Positions 1 to 11,610 of a stretch of DNA of 64,000 nt are shown here, piece by piece. The notes beneath the pieces were generated by a model, which had not been told where the DNA came from, did no database searches, and saw nothing but the letters and a program-made list of their open reading frames with translations. The stretch lies in assembly GCF_000003815.2 (NCBI RefSeq), contig NC_049979.1, forward strand, positions 34,942,600 through 35,006,599, in the 5' to 3' direction. Origin of the DNA: Branchiostoma floridae. Its lineage: Eukaryota; Chordata; Leptocardii; Amphioxiformes; Branchiostomatidae. Position numbers and translations under genes: made by a program. Position 1 is the stretch's first letter. Each line of letters starts with the position of its first letter.

Positions 1-520
1 CTTACAATTCTACTAATTAAACAATATAGGATAATAAGATTTACTAATTAAACAATATAGGATAATAAGGAAAAACCTCTACACAATCAGGTGGTGCTAA
101 ACGAGTCACTATATCTTCTAATCACAAAGAAATCTTTTATGCATTTACCTATCTTTGTCGATTCTTGCTATATTACCATTTTGCCCTCCGGCAAAAGGCG
201 TTGTACACTTTGTGGACTCCCAGCTTAATAATAGTACAACAAATAAGACATGGAAATGGATTTTATACACTTTGTGAAATCCTAGCTACAGTTAGGCCAG
301 GATTTCCCCATCGTTCAAAACTTGTTTTATTTCATTTGATATTGTTATCGATTACTGTTATACGTCGATGTAGGTTAGACATCCAGGTAATAAGATACAC
401 CAAAAAGTAGTTACTCAAGCAACTTGATATGGTTTTGAAACGGTCAGACGTTTCGGATAGTATCCACTATCTTTCGTCAGTGACACTGAAGTGATCTACA
501 AGAAACAGGTCTTTTATACT
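1..520 (-). repeat. Edge of a dispersed repeat carrying a hammerhead-like motif
   Basis: This is AT-rich sequence without a credible gene. Two near-identical 30-bp blocks at 10-70 repeat the words TTTACTAATTAAACAATATA and GGATAATAAG. The minus strand from about 510 to 360 contains a hammerhead-type core (separate entry) followed by a tail with the words CAAGTTGCTTGAGTAACT and TTTTTGGTGTATC. I take it as the end of a non-autonomous or Penelope-type element cut by the window edge. The family is not identified. Confidence 0.4.
443..484 (-). ncRNA. Hammerhead-ribozyme-like motif
   Basis: Read on the minus strand this has every invariant core position of a hammerhead. Stem I 5' strand is GTCA, followed by CTGACGA (the CUGANGA box). 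Stem II is GATAGT/ACTATC with loop GGAT, followed by GAAAC and GTC, and then TGAC, which closes stem I with four pairs. Stem III would be only two pairs (A-U, C-G) with no loop. That is the minimal form known from Penelope-like elements and retrozymes, where dimers are active. Predicted cleavage is after the C of GTC (base 447). Activity is inferred, not shown. Confidence 0.55.
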
Positions 521-1320
521 CTAACTATGAATGAAGACAATTTCAGATGTCCAATAGGAAACGTTGTAATAAGACAATTCAGACTGAAGACAATTTGGAT
601 TCCAAAGAAAACAAAGGTAAGCCAAAGTCAAGCTGAAGACAATTTGGATTTCAAAGGATAGCAAGGCTAAGACACAGTTAATGCATATGAGTCAATTAGC
701 TCCTGTTGTTTTAGTTGCAGGAGCTAAAAGTTTTGTCCGCTGGTTTGAACGGAGAGTTAGAGAGGCAATATATGAGAGAATATACAATCCCACCCTCAAC
801 AGAAAAGGGGGCAGCTGCGTATGGAACTTTCTGACACTTGGGACATAGCACTACCCCCGATTACTGTTATGTTGCATGTATGTACGGGGTTACACCTCAA
901 GGATCTTTGAAAAATGCCAGCCTGCAGGCTACACGAAACCCTGGTTAAACAAAATAAACAAAACTACATTGAGCTTTTGAGATCTCTTAAAAATTTGACA
1001 AATGTATAGGACCTACTTCTATTCTGAACAGCTATTTACTGAAGATATATATCGTACAGGGCTTTGTGAAATCACCTGTATCACATGATCGTTTTTCTAT
1101 TTTGGTCATACAGGGTCATTCAGTTTAGGGCTAAGATAGTTATGATATTTCACTAGCAGTGTTGCTGTTGATGAGGAATATAAAGATTTGAAAAGTTTTA
1201 TCAAGATTTTCATGTGAGAATTTGAAAATCATTTCAATATCTTTAAGTGTTTTTGATCGGTACGACTTTGGTTGAAGCGTTTTCCCAAGAAGATTAATGA
1301 TATCACTTGATAGTCAGTGG
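521..1320. other. 3' flank of gene A, homologous to the flanks of B and C
   Basis: There is no gene here. From about 855 onward the sequence can be followed in the 3' flanks of gene B (about 17,160-18,013) and gene C (about 37,050-37,316). Shared words include ACGAAACCCTGGTTA, GGACCTACTTCTATTCTGAA (with small changes) and GTGTTTTCCCAAGAAG just before the stop codon. The flank is therefore part of the tandemly duplicated unit. Bases 521-850 contain imperfect AAGACAATTTGGATT repeats. Confidence 0.6.
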
Positions 1321-4300
1321 TTACTTCTTCGTCTTAGCCATAGTTTTATTCTTCTTATATGTACCCCAGTCTACCTGTGCGCAGTCCAGGTTATGCTTAT
1401 ACAGGTTATATTTGTACGTTAAAGCTTTCGTTGTTTTCCCAGGGAATCGAAACCTCCCGTAGCGCCTGTATTCGGGTCCTGTTTTGTTGTGCCCGATGAC
1501 ATTGAGACAAGCGGCTGTCCGGAGCCTTCCAAGTGCCGAGAAGAATAGTTCTGTAAAAGAAACAGATAATAATTTTAGCATAAACTAACTTCAGAAAAGG
1601 GAAATATCGTATGCTTGTTGTTAAAGGAATATTGGTAATGCCTTCACACTGAAACTGCATGAATTAGCAGCAATCAAGCAGAACCAGCCGGAAAGAAGTA
1701 TTTGCAACATTCGTGCCACATTCGGGTGGGAATTCAAATGGACCTTATTTCCCCTTCACACGAGAAGGAATGAGCCAAAAGGCCGTCAGAATAACTATTC
1801 TTTGTCTATTCCTGGGTATTTGTAGTGCATTCTAGACATTCTCATTGCATGCCAGATATTCTTTTGGCCACATTCTTGCAGGATTCGAAGTGGCTTGCCG
1901 TTTCGGTTCTCCATCGAATGAGATAATGTTTCGAATAACGTTGGAATTCCGTAGAATGCGGTCATACTGCACAGAATAGTTAGAATACACTTAGAATACA
2001 CTTTGAATGCCGTTCAATATTTTTCCACTTCAAATGCACCTCGAAAGTTTTGAGCATGCCAGAAACTTTCGGGCCAGCCAAAAGAACGGACACAAATATC
2101 TGGAACGCAGTGAGAATTTTTAGAATACACTACGAATTCCCAGGAATAGAAAAGAATGTTCATTCTGACGGCATTCCGGCTCATTCTATAATGCTCTCGT
2201 GTGGAGGGGCGTTGACAAATGGTGCCATCTTTATTTCGTGGCAGCTTTAAATACTAAACGTAACATGTACGTNNNNNNNNNNNNNNNNNNNNNNNNNNNN
2301 NNNNNNNNNNNNNNNNNNNNNNNNNNNNNNNNNNNNNNNNNNNNNNNNNNNNNNNNNNNNNNNNNNNNNNNNNNNNNNNNNNNNNNNNNNNNNNNNNNNN
2401 NNNNNNNNNNNNNNNNNNNNNNNNNNNNNNNNNNNNNNNNNNNNNNNNNNNNNNNNNNNNNNNNNNNNNNNNNNNNNNNNNNNNNNNNNNNNNNNNNNNN
2501 NNNNNNNNNNNNNNNNNNNNNNNNNNNNNNNNNNNNNNNNNNNNNNNNNNNNNNNNNNNNNNNNNNNNNNNNNNNNNNNNNNNNNNNNNNNNNNNNNNNN
2601 NNNNNNNNNNNNNNNNNNNNNNNNNNNNNNNNNNNNNNNNNNNNNNNNNNNNNNNNNNNNNNNNNNNNNNNNNNNNNNNNNNNNNNNNNNNNNNNNNNNN
2701 NNNNNNNNNNNNNNNNNNNNNNNNNNNNNAATAATATTGTAATATTGGAGGGAATAGACATTTATGCCAGTACATGCTTTTTTGTTGCATGTTTGTTTAT
2801 TTTTAAAAAGCTAGAAAAGAATGAGTACCAGGGAACCCCGGGATCTCATGAAAGTATCTGGGTTTAAATGTCTGCAGTAGGCAGATGTGGTCCTTGTCCC
2901 CTGTAACTTCAAACGTAGTGGAAAACCTGGACCGGTACTTCTGGTACGTTGCGCTCACCTTATACGTGAAAGAGGGAAGATGGGTTACACGGCGGTCGGT
3001 TGCTAGGGTATTCTTTCCCGTTGCTATGCGCGTTCGACAGAATATCGGATTACTGGAGGCCTACTCTTGGCTACTCGTAAAAATTTAGAAATAAACAAAA
3101 TGTTTTGACAAGGAAAGTGTTTTTAAAATAAGATTAGATAAGTAATTTTACATACTTTGAATCTTGTCGTTTGAATTTAAATAGCTATTTTGAGATGATA
3201 TTGATCACAAAGATAATCATTTTCTGTTTTCAGGAAGGCCTTTAATTTGACCAAACTCCGAAGTTGATAAGATGGGCCGCGTGTCATCGAAATTCTCGAT
3301 TTTTTATATTTTTCGTCATCTATGAGGGAAATAACCTTTCTGTTTTTGGGATTTCTTAATTTTTGATTTCAAGCAAAGTTACGGTCGAAAATATGCCAAA
3401 TAATTGCATTTTTCGCACTTAATTACCAATAATTCCAAATCGAAGGCATTTTTAAAAAATCCCAAAAACAGAAATCTCGGGAAAACCATTGCGGTTATTT
3501 TGTGCCGTCAATGAGTTAATTTGGACTCTTCTTGGTCGCGTTAAACGATGTTTGCACGCATGTCATGCCGCATGGAGAGCGGGAGGGTGTAATTGATACA
3601 GGTGTAAAGAACACTTATAATATTCAAGGTCATCAACACAAACGTCAGTAGCTTCGTTAGATATTACAAGTCCGAAAACAATGTGATAGCATGGGTGTGC
3701 TGTCCAGAAAATTGTTTATATTGATGGAAAACTATCTTTTTTGGTTAATTCAAGGTAGTTGGGGAAAAAAGGCCAGACAGCAGAGTTTACAGGCAACGAC
3801 CGCAGATGACCCCAAATAGAACACGGGTTCGGTTCGAATTACGTCAGATGGAACATCGTGGAACAAGGTTCCAATTCGGCTAGACATGGGAGTTTTTGAG
3901 CCCGTATTTGACCACCGTGTTAGATCTTGCGCTAGCATAGTTCTATATCAATGCTACAACAACGTCAACGTGACAGAAAATAGCGAAATAACCGTTACAA
4001 CCGTTATGTTCAATTCAACAATAGACAAAAGAAACAAGTAGACAGTATACGTAAGAGCTATATGAGAGACTGAAATGTATATTTTTAGACATCAACTTTT
4101 CACGTCAAAAAACATAAGTTAATTCACCAGATGGAAGTTTGTCTTGTCCAACAGTGATACAAACATGTCCAGTCTTGTGACATTGCTGATGATGTAGTGG
4201 TCCTCGTCGGAATACAGGAAGTATTCCGTTGACACCTGTGACAACCCAAGATTTCGGCCGGCAAAGTAACCCTGGAGTAGAAAACATGCAGCACAGTTGG

Positions 4301-7300
4301 TTCTTTACCTTTGCCAAGATAATTTATCATTAGCATTCAAACAGTTGTTGAGTGTCGTTGTGTTTGTGGTTTAACAGGAAGNNNNNNNNNNNNNNNNNNN
4401 NNNNNNNNNNNNNNNNNNNNNNNNNNNNNNNNNNNNNNNNNNNNNNNNNNNNNNNNNNNNNNNNNNNNNNNNNNNNNNNNNNNNNNNNNNNNNNNNNNNN
4501 NNNNNNNNNNNNNNNNNNNNNNNNNNNNNNNNNNNNNNNNNNNNNNNNNNNNNNNNNNNNNNNNNNNNNNNNNNNNNNNNNNNNNNNNNNNNNNNNNNNN
4601 NNNNNNNNNNNNNNNNNNNNNNNNNNNNNNNNNNNNNNNNNNNNNNNNNNNNNNNNNNNNNNNNNNNNNNNNNNNNNNNNNNNNNNNNNNNNNNNNNNNN
4701 NNNNNNNNNNNNNNNNNNNNNNNNNNNNNNNNNNNNNNNNNNNNNNNNNNNNNNNNNNNNNNNNNNNNNNNNNNNNNNNNNNNNNNNTTTCTGGCATCCG
4801 GAAATGATCGACGTTAGGTGCTTGAACACTAGTGAAGAGCTCGCTGGGGGTGTCGTCTGCAATGACCATTCTCGTCCCTGGGTAGTGCTCTTGGAAGGAG
4901 GCGATGAGCCTCTTGAGATTGCTGTACCGGAGGAAGGTCTTTACCACCACAGTCACTCTGTCTTGGAACTTCCCTGAAATTATAAATACGGAAAAAAAAT
5001 TGAAAAGATTACCTGGAACATTTAAAATTTCTTGCGTTAATACATTTAAAAGATTCGACCAGAACGCACGCTGCGTTGTATACCTATCATACAAAAACAC
5101 AAACGACGGAAAAGTATATATATATTTATATATAAGCATATCGATGCATATGCTTACCTCCTTTTTGATCATATAGCCAGGGCAACTGTACCTGCTGGAT
5201 GTGTATCGGCATAGTTGCAGTGAAACCGGCATATTGAAGCCGCACTACAAAAAGAGAAGAATTGTAACATTATCACTATGAACAACCGTTACGCCTTTTT
5301 AACCCTGCAGTTTATCAACTATATTGGTACCTGTGTCCTATCCAAGCGTCCCTTTACTATGACAAAAAGGATGGTAACAGTTACAATAATAGCAAAATCC
5401 TGAGCTGAAACATAAAATTAGTTCAGCAGTAAGACCAAAAACAACAAGTTTAAAGTGACCCATTCTTTATAAGGTGCCATTGCTCGAGAGGGATTGTATT
5501 GGTACGAACTCTAACAGGATCAATGGCGCCGCTCCTTTGTCGTTGCCAAAAAGTGTTCTCATGTTTATTCTTAGCCAACGTATTACTAACTATACAATTC
5601 ATGCCCCATTGTAATTCTACAACCTCCCCTCAAATGGCAGCTTCTACCCCTCTCCACCATGATGACCACGCCCCATGCATTTTTACGTATATAGCTCCAG
5701 TGCCCTATTACGTTACCTAAGTCGAATGTGTTCGCATCATATAGTGTGTTCCGATACACGATGTACTGCAGTTGTCTGTTCAACAGAGATGGGCTAGTCG
5801 TGCGGATGGTCAACTGCGCGGTCCCTTCCCCCTCCACAGCTACATTGTCCACACTGCTAGCGAGGTCGAAAACCCCCTTTTCTGCACTTAGTTGTACCTA
5901 GAACGGTAAAGAAAGAACATTTTTCCGTCACGTTACAGGGGCACCAACGTTGAGGCGAACTCAGCTAACAATATACCGTATTATACAATTTAAAAATATT
6001 CCAATCCTTAGAAATGTGAAAGCCCAAGGAAGAAATTCGAATCAAAAGACACCAACATAGCGGTCAGTATCTACCTGCTTCATTGATGAGGAAAGCGATT
6101 ATTTGAACTAGTTACTTTCTTAAGCTCCAAGCGCAATGTGTCAACAACAGATAGACGACAATCCTTCGAAAGATGTTTATTGTTGTAAGTTGCAATTTTC
6201 TAATGTTCTGGTGCCTACATTACCAAAAATGCTTTTTCTTGTTTATCTTGTTTTGCTTCCTCACAGAAAATTTATCTTCGAGGAAGAAAATTATTCTGTC
6301 CTCAAGAAATCTTTTTGCTTGTTAAGTTTTTGAGAAAATTTGAGATTTGTTTTCTTGTTTTTCCAAAAATGCTTTTTTTTTAATCTTGTTTTGCTTCCTC
6401 ACAGAAAATTTATCTTTCAGGAAGAAAAAAATCTTGTATTTCTTAAGAGTTGAATCTGGTTAGAAAAAAAACAAGAATTTCTAGAATTTTTTTCTTGCAT
6501 TATAAGAAAAAAGAAGACGATTTTGCTTAAATGTATTTAAAAAATGGAGTTTCTCGTTTTGCTTGAATTTTATTCTACATTTTCTTCCTGTAAGAATATT
6601 TTTCTTCATACAAGAATTGTCCATGGGGTAAGCAAAATAAGAAAAAAATCATTTTTTGTAGTGTAACATGCTAGCCTAGCACTGACACTGAACGCGTGTG
6701 CGTTGACTGCTTTATAAACAAATCAACCAACTGTACCTATACTACAAATCAATGTCTAAGTACGAGGGACTGTGTTGAAAGGAGACCATACCATATGTAC
6801 ATTGTATGCGTATTGGCCAACATATAACCCATACTCTAAAACTTATTTTAACCTGATCATAACATTTGAAGGGAACGGTAACGTTATATAGAGATTATAA
6901 AGCTAGAAATATGAAAACGGTATCATAGACGAAGGTCATCGCTTTTGTAACCACCGTAATAATGTGATTGATTTTTATCTGTTACTTTTAACTGTCAATC
7001 TGAAACATGTCACAATATGTGAATTTGTAGAGATCCACAGAGAGCAGCACTNNNNNNNNNNNNNNNNNNNNNNNNNNNNNNNNNNNNNNNNNNNNNNNNN
7101 NNNNNNNNNNNNNNNNNNNNNNNNNNNNNNNNNNNNNNNNNNNNNNNNNNNCTTGCAGACAATCCTAGTTAAATGGGCACAATATACAGTCTTCATACAT
7201 ACCTTGTAACGTTATTTGTATTTTGAAGATTGAACGTAAAATAATCATGGTAACGTTACGGAGTTCGAACGCAGTACAAGGTAAAAATGCGACTTTACTG

Positions 7301-10300
7301 CATTATGAAATATAACGTTCGGCTCCAAATACTAGTAACTAGCAAACTATTAAAAGAAGGCTCGACGAAAATCGTTAATCAACAGACAATAGGTGTGAAC
7401 TATTCATCCCTGTCCCTGCCGTGCCACTAGATCAGTACGTGGTAATTGGGTACTTTGCATGTGAAGGAATCGTGTCCTCGCTAGAAATCTACTGGTTGTG
7501 TTTTAGCAACGAGCCCCCCCCCCCCCCCGAAGTTTTCGTCCATGAATGAGGTAACTAGTGATGTATACAAGTTTCATTGTTGTTCTCGTTGTCGTGCGAA
7601 TTAGCGCAATCGTGGTCATGTTCTCAGAATGGAGGCGGTAGCGGGACGGAAAACTTCAGTATTTGAGTTGTTTTACTCTTAGCAATAAACGTACTGATTA
7701 GTCTTCATGAGCAAGGTCTTTAAAAAATGAGTATGGTACATACTTCATTGATACTAAGATACCAGACACAAAAGAAATTCTGATGTCACAAACAATTCAA
7801 ATTTCTATGAGACTAAACTTTTTTAGGACGCCTCAGGGGCTATCCTAACAGTAAGTATAGTATATGTCCAATTGGCAAAAAGAGGGTTGACGGATCGTCG
7901 AAATTTTTTTTATTTGCTGGGAACTTTGGAGATGCCTTCCATAATTAAACCAGGGGCTATATTGCATGGTTAATGAGCTCAGTTTATTAAACCACAACAT
8001 TAAATGATAGGGCAATGAAACACATGACATATGTAACTGAAAAGGAGAGAAATATCGACAGACTTAAAATATAGGAATTGTTATCTAATTTGCATGACTA
8101 ATGAGATAATATTCTTATAATAACATAACATTAAATAATGGGAATTTCATTTTGCGACATTTGGTGGATATGTTAAGTTGAACATTATCAGACATAAATC
8201 ATGTATGAGAGTCTCATTTACATGATTTATGGTAAAATGGAACATTTACATAATTTATGACAAAATATTACAATTATAGCTTTCTTTGCCAAGACTTTCA
8301 TACATTGAGCATATTGTTATTTAGCCAGAGAAGATGATAAACTGAAATAATTTATGCAAATGATATCATGAGGAAATCAATGGAGACATTTACAATAGGT
8401 AGGTCGCTTGTCACCAATAAGAGTCTTTTTACAGCATACATTATTCTTCATAGATAGAACACGAATATGAAAACACCACAACAATTATTGATATTTATAA
8501 ACAACAAAACCATCTCCATTTTTATTTCAACCCCTTATTTTTCTTTTTAAAATTGACTTTTTAGTATCCGAATATTCGATTTGGGAAAGAATGCCCCCTT
8601 AAAAACCTGAAATATAAGATAGTACAAGTAGACACTCACCGTTTCTCAAATCTTTCCAAAGTTGCTGCTTGCTCTTTCTGTTTATTTGCCAGTTCCCATG
8701 GTGACAAGAAGTCTGATGGTCTCTGGAAGGCACAGTTACAAGTGGTATCTCTGTACGAGAGGGGGGAGGGTGAAAACATATTAGAGTCTAGTACGCACCA
8801 TTTTAATTTTTTTGGTTTCGGATTTTTTCAGGTAATTATATCAAGCAAGTTGGTGGGCGAAAATATAAAGGAAACAGACATCCTGGACTCAAATGCTACA
8901 ACAGGAGCCAAAGAATGAACTGGTTAACGTTTCGAAAACAATAAAATTTCAACATCGAATTCATTGAAAGGTGGAACAGAGCAGTACATAGTAACACGAG
9001 GTATTCAATCAACTGCTGTTTTCAAAATATGAACATTTGGGGTTTGATTTACATCTTAAACGGACCTGAATGTGAATGGTACATGTGAGACAGTTTTTAA
9101 AAATTTTATTACAAGTCAGAAAACGTTACAGCGAGGCGACGAACCCAAGAACTAAGAAAATATGTTGGTGGTCGTAATTAGCTATGAAAAGTAGTCTGCT
9201 GTCTTCGAGCACAAAACTTTTTTTTCTTTTACACAACCAGTTTTTCTCACTTGCTGACGTTTCGATGTCTGTCAGACATTTTCCTCAGAGCTTCTAACTT
9301 CTAACTTTGACCACGTTTCCAGAAAGAACTGTGTTATTGACTGGGAGGGGGCAAGAGTTATAGACAGGGAAGACAACAGGCGCATCCGTTGGATTAAAGA
9401 AGCAGTCTGGATAAGAAAATCCACCCCAGTGATGAACCGGGACGAAGGGGGGTACGCCACGTTTGGGATAGTGTTCTTGCCGCAAAAAGCTAAGCCACAT
9501 TTGGGATAGTGTTCTTGCCGCAAAAGCGCCACCTACATCGGCTACATATAGCGGCAAGAAGCAGAACTCCAGTTAGAAGCTCTGAGGAAGATGTCTGACA
9601 GACATCGAAACGTCAGCAGGTGAGAAAAACTGGTTGTGTAAAAGAAAATTCTTATGTCCTATGATCTACCAACCTGATGAAATTATTTTCGGGAGCACAA
9701 AACTGTTCCAAAGTACTTATAATAGACGAATTTAGTATAAACAGAAAGACGAGTTTGCTTACTCTTCTGTCGGAATGTCTACCTGTTCCCGACGCAGGGA
9801 GCGCAGGATCGTTTTGACTTCGTACCCCGACGGAGCCTGTATAGCACCCGGGTCACTTTTAGCTACTGAGTCGGCTGTTAGGTTGAACTTGAACAAATAA
9901 TTGCCACAAAACCTGTATATTTGGAGGTATGGAACAAAGTAAAATAAAATACCATGAATGGTAGGTGAATGAATGATTTAATGAATACCATTATTGTAAC
10001 ATTGTTGTAGTAGAGATCGTTTTGAACTAGATCTAGATAGTGTCCACACAAAATATCGTGTACCTTTTTGTGATGAGTCAGAAAAAAACACCTGATCATG
10101 TAGTTTTCTTGAAAATTTGAAACAAAATTAACGAACAATTGAACAATACGTGCATGTACAAAAATGTCAGCAAGGTAAGACAATTATCAGAGCATATCGG
10201 GATAAATCCATATTTGATTAGTACAACATGCACTATTGACCAATCGTATTTGAGTAGTCAGGAAAATAAACATCTCGTTTGTAACGTACACCACGAGACT

Positions 10301-10436
10301 GTTTTTACTTAAGCTTTTTACTTGAGCATACAAAATACATTTGCAAGAGGGGGAGGGTGCAAGACACTTACCAGCCGACGAAAAAGAAAAGAGCGCTTCG
10401 GAAAAGCCGTGACATGGTCTCATGATCTGGTCTCAT
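1321..10436 (-). CDS. B4GALNT1-like: Gene A: beta-1,4-N-acetylgalactosaminyltransferase (B4GALNT1/2-like, GT12), 12 coding exons, partly in gaps
   Basis: This is a predicted Golgi type II enzyme moving GalNAc from UDP-GalNAc onto a galactose of a glycan or glycolipid; the acceptor cannot be read from sequence. Visible coding exons (high to low): 10,436-10,372 (ATG at 10,436), 9,912-9,763, 8,750-8,640, 5,897-5,717, 5,244-5,158, 4,973 into the gap at 4,787, 4,271-4,128, 2,958-2,829 and 1,550-1,321 (TAA). All are open, with AG/GT borders and phases matching genes B and C. The two exons for the SPISYPAHGVY-type region and the exon for NFFIAST fall in or beside N-gaps. Exon 2 encodes a short cytosolic tail (RLFR) and a membrane anchor (SALFFFVGWFCG). 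Exon 9 has VTVVVKTFLRYSN and MVIADD. Exon 10 has GYFAGRN and SDED where B and C have TDDD. The last exon ends in a Lys-rich tail. Completeness is likely but unproven. Confidence 0.85.
1751..2210. mobile_element. Fold-back MITE in the last intron of gene A
   Basis: The two ends are imperfect inverted repeats of more than 100 bp. The left end runs CCCCTTCACACGAG, GAATGAGCC, GCCGTCAGAAT, TCTATTCCTGGG. The right end read in reverse runs CGCCCCTCCACACGAG, GAATGAGCC, GCCGTCAGAAT, TCTATTCCTGGG. The paralogous introns of B and C have no such block, so it is a private insertion. No transposase is encoded and the superfamily is unclear. Confidence 0.65.
2273..2729. other. Assembly gap (457 N)
   Basis: This is a run of N. 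Judged by the spacing in gene B (exon 12 at 18,651-18,758, about 330 bp before the shared word GTAATATTGGAGGGAAT), exon 12 of gene A should lie here. Open frames drawn through the Ns are artefacts. Confidence 0.95.
2988..3919. mobile_element. PIF/Harbinger-like non-autonomous transposon in intron 10 of gene A
   Basis: Gene B reads GATGGGTTAGATCTTGCG here without interruption. Gene A has the same words split by 932 bp and flanked by TTA (2,985-2,987 and 3,920-3,922). The inserted block starts CACGGCGGTCGG and ends in the complement of CACGGTGGTCAA. A 3-bp TTA/TAA duplication with short inverted termini is the known signature of PIF/Harbinger. The interior is AT-rich with no transposase frame. 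Confidence 0.75.
4382..4787. other. Assembly gap (406 N)
   Basis: This is a run of N that swallows the last few bases and the splice donor of exon 9 of gene A. The exon is readable up to the MPE codons at the gap edge. Confidence 0.95.
6218..6663. mobile_element. TA-inserted MITE in an intron of gene A
   Basis: It starts CATTACCAAAAATGC and ends as the complement of CACTACAAAAAATG. Inner inverted segments carry TTTTGCTTCCTCA and AAGAATTGTCCATGG. Gene C reads GGACCTAACATGCTAGC at the same place. Gene A has the TA doubled around the element (6,216-6,217 and 6,664-6,665), so the target duplication is TA. A second member lies at 38,798-39,257. It is composed mostly of CTTGTTTT/AAGAAAA-rich stretches. 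Confidence 0.7.
7052..7151. other. Assembly gap (100 N, probably of unknown size)
   Basis: A run of exactly 100 N is usually a placeholder. In gene B the matching position is about 22,395, just before exon 6 (22,506-22,561) and exon 5 (23,092-23,198). Neither exon is visible in gene A, and sequence right of the gap does not align to B again until about 8,090. Both are probably in the missing DNA. Confidence 0.9.
9219..9692 (+). mobile_element. Penelope-like element, 5'-truncated copy with inverted terminal repeat
   Basis: It is flanked by the 12-bp duplication GAGCACAAAACT (9,207-9,218 and 9,693-9,704). The plus strand at 9,308-9,510 reads as the C-terminal end of a Penelope GIY-YIG protein: CVIDWEGARVIDRE, then RWIKEAVWIRK, then VMNRDEGGY. 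Around it lie two inverted copies of about 75 bp (9,223-9,308 and 9,571-9,655) with ACACAACCAGTTTTTCTCAC and GACGTTTCGATGTCTG. Such truncated insertions framed by inverted terminal repeats with hammerhead motifs are typical of Penelope-like elements. It sits in intron 3 of gene A. Confidence 0.8.
9569..9633 (+). ncRNA. Hammerhead-ribozyme-like motif in a Penelope-like element
   Basis: Order along the strand: CCAGTT (outer stem I), GCT (inner stem I), CTGAGGA (core), GATGTCT-GAC-AGACATC (perfect 7-bp stem II), GAAAC-GTC (core and 2-bp stem III), AGC (inner stem I), then AACTGG (outer stem I). Predicted cleavage is after base 9,614. The inverted copy at about 9,237-9,300 keeps the same core on the minus strand. 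All invariant positions fit; activity is inference. Confidence 0.6.
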
Positions 10437-11394
10437 GTTGATGATCGTCCTGTGTATGGTTGACATCAAAATGAAAACAAATCAATATAATCAATGTAAA
10501 ATGAAAATGACTGTTCTTCATTTGTTGTCAAAAGTGTGGGCTGGTGTAGAAACGTACACAATCTGAGCGCCCATTTATTTCAGAATATAAGGTAGTGTGA
10601 TTTCTTAGCGGTAACTAATAGTTTGCTTTAAACCAGGTGATAACGCCTTTTTATGCGTGAGCAGCTATTTTAACTAGAATTTCACTGTCAAAATGGGAAA
10701 GAAAAAGATTCGAGCCATCGGCAAATAAAAGATAGTCGTCGAAGCCTCTGGCATGTTCTGCTAGTTTGTTTATATAGATTAGAAATAGCAAGGACCAACT
10801 TGAAGGATCATTTCGTCATGCCCAGCAGCTAATAAGGTGGGGTCTACTTGTAATATGATATAGCTTAGATGGTCTTCTTGTACTTTAAGCTTTTCAATTT
10901 CTCAAGGAAAGCCTGATGTTTAACAAAAAAAAATCATTAAAATTATCACAGATCCCATCTTTGTTTTCGGTAGTTTTATTACCAATCTTGTTTGGACCAG
11001 GTATTTAACTCTTGTCACGATTTAGTACTTCATTAGGCCACAGCAAGTCAATTTTATAGATGACATCCTAAATAGTATGCAGAATGCAAAAATAGTGAGA
11101 TAGCGCGAAAAAAAAACAAGATGGGTAAAAAGAAAGACAAGATGGCAGGCTAAATTTTCAAAATAGACACCATAAACATCATAACAAGATTTGAAGTGAC
11201 AAAACGTGGCATCACAACTAACAACTTCGAAGGCATTCATGCCTGTATTAAAGAAGTGAACTAGTGTAGTAAATGTGATACTAGTGTGGTACACTGGTAT
11301 CACTTGCCAAGTTGGCAACTACATTAATGGCTTCCATATTGATGTCATTTAGGATTTTACCATGGTCAATATTGACCGAAGGAGGCCATACCCA

Positions 11395-11610
11395 ATTGAT
11401 GGCACTTTTACAACTATCCAACGACTCCAACTTCTTCAACTATAGTCATGGCTACCTCCCTAGTGTCACTTCTACAAGTATGATTATTAGGCTACAGCAC
11501 AACATGTTTGCCTATTTTGGTCTATCTGACCATCACCGAAGAGGAAAAAAATCTTGCGCGCGCTGATGTCATCCATAAAATGTACTTGCTGTGGCTTTAG
11601 TCAACTTCGA
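11395..11610 (+). repeat. Dispersed repeat with a transposon-like peptide, plus-strand copy
   Basis: The stretch reads, with changes, like the reverse complement of 13,385-13,620. Shared words are GGCACTTTTACAACTATCCA-like, TCATGGCTACCTCC, ACTTCTACAAG and GATGTCATCCATAAAAT. The frame gives peptides of the type FFNYSHGYLPSVTST. A third partial copy is at about 11,030-11,100 on the minus strand. It is probably a degraded element. The family is not recognised. Confidence 0.45.

Noticed and set aside
2199..2867. Long open frames across N runs (also near 4,330-5,232 and 34,683-34,909)
   Set aside because: They are open only because N is translated as X; the real sequence there is exon ends or introns.
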